From: Paeniglutamicibacter sulfureus
GTDB lineage: Bacteria > Actinomycetota > Actinomycetes > Actinomycetales > Micrococcaceae
Direction of reading: 5' to 3'
Length of the DNA: 64,000 bases
Assembly (NCBI RefSeq): GCF_039535115.1
Contig: NZ_BAAAWO010000001.1
Location: 2,232,001 to 2,296,000 of the forward strand
In this document: piece by piece, positions 60,122 through 64,000 of the stretch
Numbering within the stretch: the stretch's first letter is position 1
How the letters are laid out: the number at the start of each line of letters is the position of its first letter
Program-made: the position numbers and the translations under genes
The notes under the pieces: generated by a model
Told to the model about the DNA's origin: nothing
Seen by the model: only the letters and a program-made list of their open reading frames with translations
Databases searched by the model: none

Positions 60122-60760
60122 CTAGGGGCTCGTTGCGCAGGAGGACCGGGCCGCCGCGATGAATGCTTCGATCAGGTCTACATCCTTGGTACCGCGGCTG
60201 GACTCCACCCCGGAAGAAACATCCACGCCTGCCGGGTGCAGCGTGCCCACCAGGTGCGCGACATTCCCCGGGTTCAGCCCCCCGGCAAGGATCCAGGTTC
60301 CGGCAGGCGGTGCCTCAACGAGTTCGGTGGCGTCGAAGGTGATGCCGGCTCCCGGCTCGACCGCGTCCAGCAGGATCCGCCCGGATTCCCAGCGCTGTCG
60401 TTCGGCGTCATCCAGGGCGCGATAGCCGTCGATTGAGAAGGCCCGCAGCGTCGCGAAACCCTGGGCGTGCAGCGCCTCGAGATTCGCGTACGGTTCATCG
60501 CCGTGCAGCTGCACCGTGCCGACACCCGCCCGGAGGGCGAGGTCGATGACGTCCTGAACCGGCTGGTTGCGGAAGACCCCGACGGTTTCGACATGCTCCG
60601 GCACCTGCGCGACGAGTGTCCTCACGAGTTCCGGTTCGACGGTTCGCGGACTGCCGGGGGCAAAAACGAAGCCCACCGCGTTGGCGCCGGCGGCGACGGC
60701 CGCCGCGACGGTCTCCGGTGTGCGAAGTCCACAGATCTTTACGTACAGCTCGTAATTCAC
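60122..60760 (-). CDS. trpF: Phosphoribosylanthranilate isomerase
   Basis: 212-aa TIM-barrel enzyme of tryptophan synthesis (Amadori rearrangement of phosphoribosylanthranilate). The catalytic Cys is in LYVKICGLRTPETV at the N-terminus, the general acid Asp within FDATELVEAP, and the phosphate site in WILAGGLNPGNV and VDVSSGVESSRGTKD, the family C-terminal signature. Start: GTG 60760 with GGAAGAG upstream gives the usual N-terminus; ATG 60802, directly after the lipoprotein stop, would add 14 residues. It stands apart from other trp genes. Confidence 0.9.
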   Translation of the reverse strand: MNYELYVKICGLRTPETVAAAVAAGANAVGFVFAPGSPRTVEPELVRTLVAQVPEHVETVGVFRNQPVQDVIDLALRAGVGTVQLHGDEPYANLEALHAQGFATLRAFSIDGYRALDDAERQRWESGRILLDAVEPGAGITFDATELVEAPPAGTWILAGGLNPGNVAHLVGTLHPAGVDVSSGVESSRGTKDVDLIEAFIAAARSSCATSP

Positions 60761-60803
60761 TCGACTCTTCCGCGTTGGCTCGTTGATGGCGTTTGTCTCC
60801 ATG

Positions 60804-61619
60804 CTACTTCTCAACGCGCATGCTGAGCATCACCGCACGCAGCAGGCGGTAATCCCGGCTCTGCATAATCTTCCCGGCATCCGCGAGGCTTACGTGGTCG
60901 TCATGGAATCCCAGTTCCTCGGCCAGGTCGTCGGAACTTGTCAGCTGTGCCACGAAGCCCTGCTTCGGCAGGAAGAAGCTCAGCGCGGGGTTCTTGTCCC
61001 GCGCCTTGGTGGCTGCCGCGTCGTTGAGCATCAGCAACACCTTCTGCTCCCGGGTCTTGCCCGGGGTGTCCAGGACGAAGTGTTCGAAGACCACCTCGGC
61101 AGGGGCGAGGAAGCTCCCTTCCACGGGCGTGGATTCCAGCACGGTTCGCTTGTAGGTGCTCGTGTCCCCGTCGGTGTCGGTGGCCGAGTGGGCACGGAAC
61201 TCGGCGATCTCGTTGCCCTCGGAATTCTCGATGTCCCATTTGGTGAAGGGGTCCGCCAGGGGCTTGGCCGTGGCGTTGCAGTTGCTGCAGTCGTCCTCCT
61301 CGATGTTCCAGTCGGGAGGGTATCGAAAGCTCAGCCCCTGGGTGGCGAACGTCTTCCAGCCCGTGGTGTCGACCTCTTCGGCGGGCTTCGGTGAGGGAGT
61401 TGCCATCGCACTTCCCCCCTCCACGGTCATGGGCCGATCGGACGGTTCCTGTGGCGGGCCGAAGGGGGTCGAATCGACGGTGCTGGAGTCGTTCGGAGCC
61501 CATTGTCCGGGATCCGCGCATCCCGACAGGAGGAAAAGCCCGAGCAGCGAGGCGATGCACAGGGCCCCGGTCATTGCCTTCGGTTTGCCGGATACGGTGG
61601 CGTCGGCGCACTTACTCAT
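60804..61619 (-). CDS. Secreted lipoprotein of unknown function
   Basis: 271-aa protein with a signal peptide ending LFLLSGC (Cys34 lipidated), a short Ser/Pro-rich linker, and a globular part from WKTFATQGLSFRYPPDWNIE (about residues 96-115), a PsbP/MOG1-like beta-sheet pattern seen in many actinobacterial lipoproteins. A Cys pair in DDCSNCNA may form a disulfide. Start ATG at 61619 has CAGGAGAC upstream. Its C-terminus (DDHVSLADAGKIM...YRLLRAVMLSMRVE) has a decayed copy at 61947-62160. Role unknown. Confidence 0.75.
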   Translation of the reverse strand: MSKCADATVSGKPKAMTGALCIASLLGLFLLSGCADPGQWAPNDSSTVDSTPFGPPQEPSDRPMTVEGGSAMATPSPKPAEEVDTTGWKTFATQGLSFRYPPDWNIEEDDCSNCNATAKPLADPFTKWDIENSEGNEIAEFRAHSATDTDGDTSTYKRTVLESTPVEGSFLAPAEVVFEHFVLDTPGKTREQKVLLMLNDAAATKARDKNPALSFFLPKQGFVAQLTSSDDLAEELGFHDDHVSLADAGKIMQSRDYRLLRAVMLSMRVEK

Positions 61620-61781
61620 CGGTTGTCTCCTGGGCGCGAGTGCCAAATCGGACATCGATACCTTCCCCACTGTGCCCCATCCGATACGCGCTTGCAAAGG
61701 CCTGAAAATGCCCGGTGCGATGCGCGCACTGCGCGTTGCACCGGCACCCGGCCACTTTTCCCGGAAGTACCAACACGCATG

Positions 61782-61850
61782 TCAGTTAATCAGCAGTGCG
61801 GGATCCTGCATAATCGAGGCGACATCGGCAGTGAACCGCGTCGACATGTC
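61782..61850 (-). pseudogene. 3'-end remnant of a duplicated 2-oxoacid dehydrogenase E2 gene
   Basis: On the minus strand this reads RFTADVASIMQDPALLIN-stop, against [22 protein letters not shown] in the intact E2 gene starting at 63603: 13 of 18 residues identical and the stop in the same place. Upstream of it only the decayed DHHV stretch resembles E2 and the frame is broken. It is therefore the tail of a second E2 copy. Confidence 0.75.
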
Positions 61851-61882
61851 CTTCCTCGTCCACATGGTGGTCGAGGAAGGAC
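61848..61882 (-). terminator. Hairpin at the duplication joint
   Basis: GTCCTTCCTCG 61848-61858 pairs exactly with 61872-61882, and CCAC/GTGG continues the stem to a three-base loop. It lies downstream of the lipoprotein remnant and may end transcription of the E2 operon. Confidence 0.6.
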
Positions 61883-61946
61883 ACAAGAGGTGCTTCCCGC
61901 CTGTCATCCCCACCATCCCGGACGGGAAGCCAGAGGGGGACATGAT

Positions 61947-62160
61947 TCAGAAGGAGCTCGCCCGGACCGAAAGCATGACCTGCTTCATCGTCCGGTAGCG
62001 CTCACTGTCCATGAACTTCCTGGCATTGCCCAACGTGACGTGGTCCTTGTCCATGCCGCCGGCTTCCGTGAACTCCGGCGTGGTTTGGATCCAGATCGCT
62101 GCCTCGGCCCGCGAGTGGAAGACAGGCAGGAAGGGGTCTTGGCCACGCGAGGGCGACACG
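61947..62160 (-). pseudogene. C-terminal remnant of a second lipoprotein gene
   Basis: Directly after the E2 stop, a minus-strand frame encodes a peptide containing GGMDKDHVTLGNARKFMDSE and YRTMKQVMLSVRAS before TGA at 61947. It aligns end to end with the last about 65 residues of the lipoprotein at 60804-61619 (GFHDDHVSLADAGKIM, YRLLRAVMLSMRVE). No signal peptide or start codon remains, so it is a truncated copy. Confidence 0.75.
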
Positions 62161-62172
62161 AAAGGATAACGA

Positions 62173-63603
62173 TCAGTCCAGCAGCAGCGCGGGCTCCTGC
62201 ATGATGGCAGCCACGTCGGCCATGAAGCGCGCCGACAGGTCCCCGTCAACCACGCGGTGGTCGAAGGAGCCGCCCAGGGTGGTGATCCAACGCGGGACCA
62301 CCTGGCCATCGACAACCCACGGCTTCTGCCGAATGGTGCCAAAGGCGAGGATTGCAACTTCACCGGGGTTGATGATCGGGGTACCGGTGTCGATTCCCAG
62401 CACGCCGATGTTGGTCACCGTCAGCGTGCCGCCGGTCATGTCCGCAGGCGAGGTCTTGCCGGCCCGGGCGGTAGCAGCCAGATCATTGAGCGCAATCGCC
62501 AGTTCGCGCATGGAAAGATCCTGCGCTTCCTTGATGTTGGGGACCAGCAGGCCGCGCGGGGTGGCCGCGGCGATGCCCAGGTTCATGAAGTGCTTGACCT
62601 GGATCTCCGCCCCGTTCTCGGTCTCGACCCAAGAGGCGTTGACGGAGGGGTTGCGTGCGGCAGCCCAGATGACGGCCTTGGCCAGCACCAGCAGCGGAGA
62701 GACCTTGATGCCCTCGAAGTCGCGGCTCTTCTTCAGCCGGGCCACGTATTCCATGGTGCGCGAGGCATCCACGTCCACGAAGATCGACACGTGGGGGGCG
62801 GTGAAGGCCGATTCGACCATGGCCTTGGCGGTGGCCTTGCGGATGCCGCGCACCGGGGTTCGGATGAGGCGTCCGTCCTCTTCCTGGCCCTTGGCCGACC
62901 AGAACATCGGTGCGGCGTCGCGTTCGGCCTCGCGCTGGGCCTTGTAGGAGAGCACGTCATCGCGGGTGATTTCGCCCCGGCCGCCGGTGCCGGTGACCTC
63001 GGTCAGGTCCACGCCGAGTTCCTTGGCGACCTTGCGCACCGGCGGCTTGGCCAGGACACGGTCGACGAATGCTGCCACGGCGGGCTTGGCTGCCGCGGTC
63101 AGTCGGGTGGAAGCCTGGCCGATTTCTGCGGCGCGCCGGGAAATCGTGTCGGCAAGCGCTGCCGGGATCACCGGGGCGGCCCCCTGGGCACCTGCGCCCT
63201 TGGCGGGCTTGTTCGTTCCCGGGCGGCTGGTGCGGGCACGGCGCTTGACGGCATCGGCCTTGGGGCCCGAACCGACCAGCGGGCCGGGTTCTTCGCTGGC
63301 GACCGGGGTGTCGGCCTCGGCAATGTCGGCCACGTCAGGCACATTGGCCAGCGGGGCTGGCCGGGAACCGACCTCGTCAACGCTAAACAGCGGCGAGCCA
63401 ACGGCCAGGGTCTCGCCCTCGGCCGCATGCAGTTCCTTGACCACTCCGGCGTAGGGGCTGGGCAGCTCGACCAGGGACTTGGCTGTCTCGATTTCCACGA
63501 AGACCTGGTTGACCACCACGGTGTCCCCGGGCTTGACTTTCCAACCGACGATTTCGGCCTCGGTGAGGCCTTCGCCGACATCGGGAAGGTTGAAGGTGCT
63601 CAT
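62173..63603 (-). CDS. bkdC: Dihydrolipoamide acyltransferase E2 of a 2-oxoacid dehydrogenase (branched-chain type)
   Basis: 476-aa E2 core enzyme. Lipoyl domain at residues 1-80 with the lipoylated Lys in [15 protein letters not shown]; Ala/Pro-rich linkers; E1/E3-binding domain near residues 180-215 ([18 protein letters not shown]); catalytic domain from about 250 with the active-site HxxxD motif in FDHRVVDGD near 448. [12 protein letters not shown] is typical of actinobacterial branched-chain complexes rather than pyruvate dehydrogenase. Start ATG at 63603 with AAGGAG; the E1-beta gene precedes it on the same strand (63 bp). Confidence 0.88.
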   Translation of the reverse strand: MSTFNLPDVGEGLTEAEIVGWKVKPGDTVVVNQVFVEIETAKSLVELPSPYAGVVKELHAAEGETLAVGSPLFSVDEVGSRPAPLANVPDVADIAEADTPVASEEPGPLVGSGPKADAVKRRARTSRPGTNKPAKGAGAQGAAPVIPAALADTISRRAAEIGQASTRLTAAAKPAVAAFVDRVLAKPPVRKVAKELGVDLTEVTGTGGRGEITRDDVLSYKAQREAERDAAPMFWSAKGQEEDGRLIRTPVRGIRKATAKAMVESAFTAPHVSIFVDVDASRTMEYVARLKKSRDFEGIKVSPLLVLAKAVIWAAARNPSVNASWVETENGAEIQVKHFMNLGIAAATPRGLLVPNIKEAQDLSMRELAIALNDLAATARAGKTSPADMTGGTLTVTNIGVLGIDTGTPIINPGEVAILAFGTIRQKPWVVDGQVVPRWITTLGGSFDHRVVDGDLSARFMADVAAIMQEPALLLD

Positions 63604-63666
63604 CGTCTGACTCCTTTTAAGAAACAATGCTGCAGCGGTGCGGTGGCGCTCGTGCGCACCACTCAG

Positions 63667-64000
63667 TTAGTAGGCGAAGGACCGATCGAGTGCTTCGAGG
63701 ACCTTGTCGATGTCGGGCAGGTATTGTTCCTCGACCTTGGCCACCGGGTAGGGCATGTGGAATCCGCCCACGCGGATGACCGGGGCCTCCAGCGAGAGGA
63801 AGGCGCGCTCCCCCACGCGGGCAGCGATTTCCCCGCCGATGCCGCCAAAGGTCGGGGCCTCGTGGGTCACGATTAGCCGGCCGGTCTTTTCCACGGATTC
63901 GGTGATGGTGTCGAAGTCGATCGGGGAGACCGAGCGCAGGTCGATGACCTCCACGCTGCGCCCGTCCTCGCGCGCCGCCTCGGCCGCCGCCAGGGCGACG
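63667..64000 (-). CDS. 2-oxoacid dehydrogenase E1 beta subunit, 5' part outside window
   Basis: The C-terminal about 110 residues of an E1-beta (transketolase C-terminal fold). Visible: VALAAAEAAREDGRSVEVIDL, RSVSPIDFDTITESV, TGRLIVTHEAPTFGGIGGEI and RVGGFHMPYPVAKVEEQYLP. The frame is open to the window edge. With the E2 gene downstream it forms part of a bkdABC-type operon for branched-chain 2-oxoacid oxidation. The catalytic histidine region is intact in VTHEAPTFGG. Confidence 0.88.
   Translation of the reverse strand, partial: VALAAAEAAREDGRSVEVIDLRSVSPIDFDTITESVEKTGRLIVTHEAPTFGGIGGEIAARVGERAFLSLEAPVIRVGGFHMPYPVAKVEEQYLPDIDKVLEALDRSFAY

Noticed and set aside
61620..61781. Separate gene between the lipoprotein and the E2 remnant
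   Set aside because: No frame with translation signals; this is the lipoprotein upstream region.

Overview
The window reads as chromosome from a high-GC Gram-positive actinobacterium, most likely a soil member of the Micrococcaceae (Arthrobacter or Paeniglutamicibacter type). Third codon positions are overwhelmingly G/C, GTG and TTG starts are common, genes overlap by ATGA/GTGA/TAATG, one gene looks leaderless, and the ben/cat genes have actinobacterial features (a LuxR-type BenR with an ATPase-like N-terminus and an enlarged BenC). I saw no rRNA, no convincing tRNA, no phage, no insertion sequence and no CRISPR array.

Layout. 1-5 kb: an AGCS sodium/amino-acid symporter (cut by the window edge), an MHS-type MFS transporter and an ABC-2 exporter pair. 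5.1-7.9 kb: a fumarate reductase/succinate dehydrogenase-type flavoprotein divergent from a LysR regulator. 8-11.8 kb: a DUF4184 membrane protein, then a purine/molybdenum group: a guanine deaminase-like enzyme with a structured leader, XdhC, a 55-codon fragment that looks like the start of a lost xanthine dehydrogenase subunit, and a MocA-like nucleotidyltransferase. 11.9-15.6 kb: a complete four-gene OpuC-type osmoprotectant ABC importer. 16.5-21 kb: a coupled operon of a D-threonine-aldolase/D-serine-dehydratase-fold protein, a D-aminoacylase-fold protein and a KDPG/KHG aldolase, followed by a fumarylacetoacetase-family enzyme; the first two have lost residues normally essential for catalysis. 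21-34.8 kb: housekeeping and accessory genes (DUF488, RraA, acyl-CoA ligase, methyltransferase, CitE-like lyase, CycA, two DUF4262 proteins, two secreted or lipid-anchored proteins, malic enzyme, an antitoxin-like HTH protein, a leaderless aminotransferase, DUF503). 34.8-45.2 kb: a lactate permease, DUF4383, an HxlR regulator divergent from an NAD(P)-binding protein, a Dpp-type peptide ABC importer with a fused double ATPase, and a CDF metal exporter coupled to its ArsR regulator.

45.6-60 kb is the catabolic core: benABCD, benK and benR on the plus strand face catR-catB-catC-catA on the minus strand. Together they take up benzoate and convert it through the cis-diol to catechol, cis,cis-muconate, muconolactone and 3-oxoadipate enol-lactone; genes for the following steps are not here, unless the alpha/beta hydrolase between the clusters serves as the enol-lactonase. 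CRP/GlxR-type sites precede both benA and catA, BenC carries a C-terminal FCD (GntR effector-binding) domain, and two competing hairpins lie between benB and benC. 60-64 kb: trpF, a lipoprotein, a relic of a tandem duplication, and the E2 and E1-beta genes of a branched-chain 2-oxoacid dehydrogenase.

Most notable: the operon of two apparently catalysis-deficient enzymes (16.5-19.5 kb), the BenC-FCD fusion, the pseudoknotted leader before the guanine deaminase gene, the xanthine dehydrogenase scar, and the E2/lipoprotein duplication relic.
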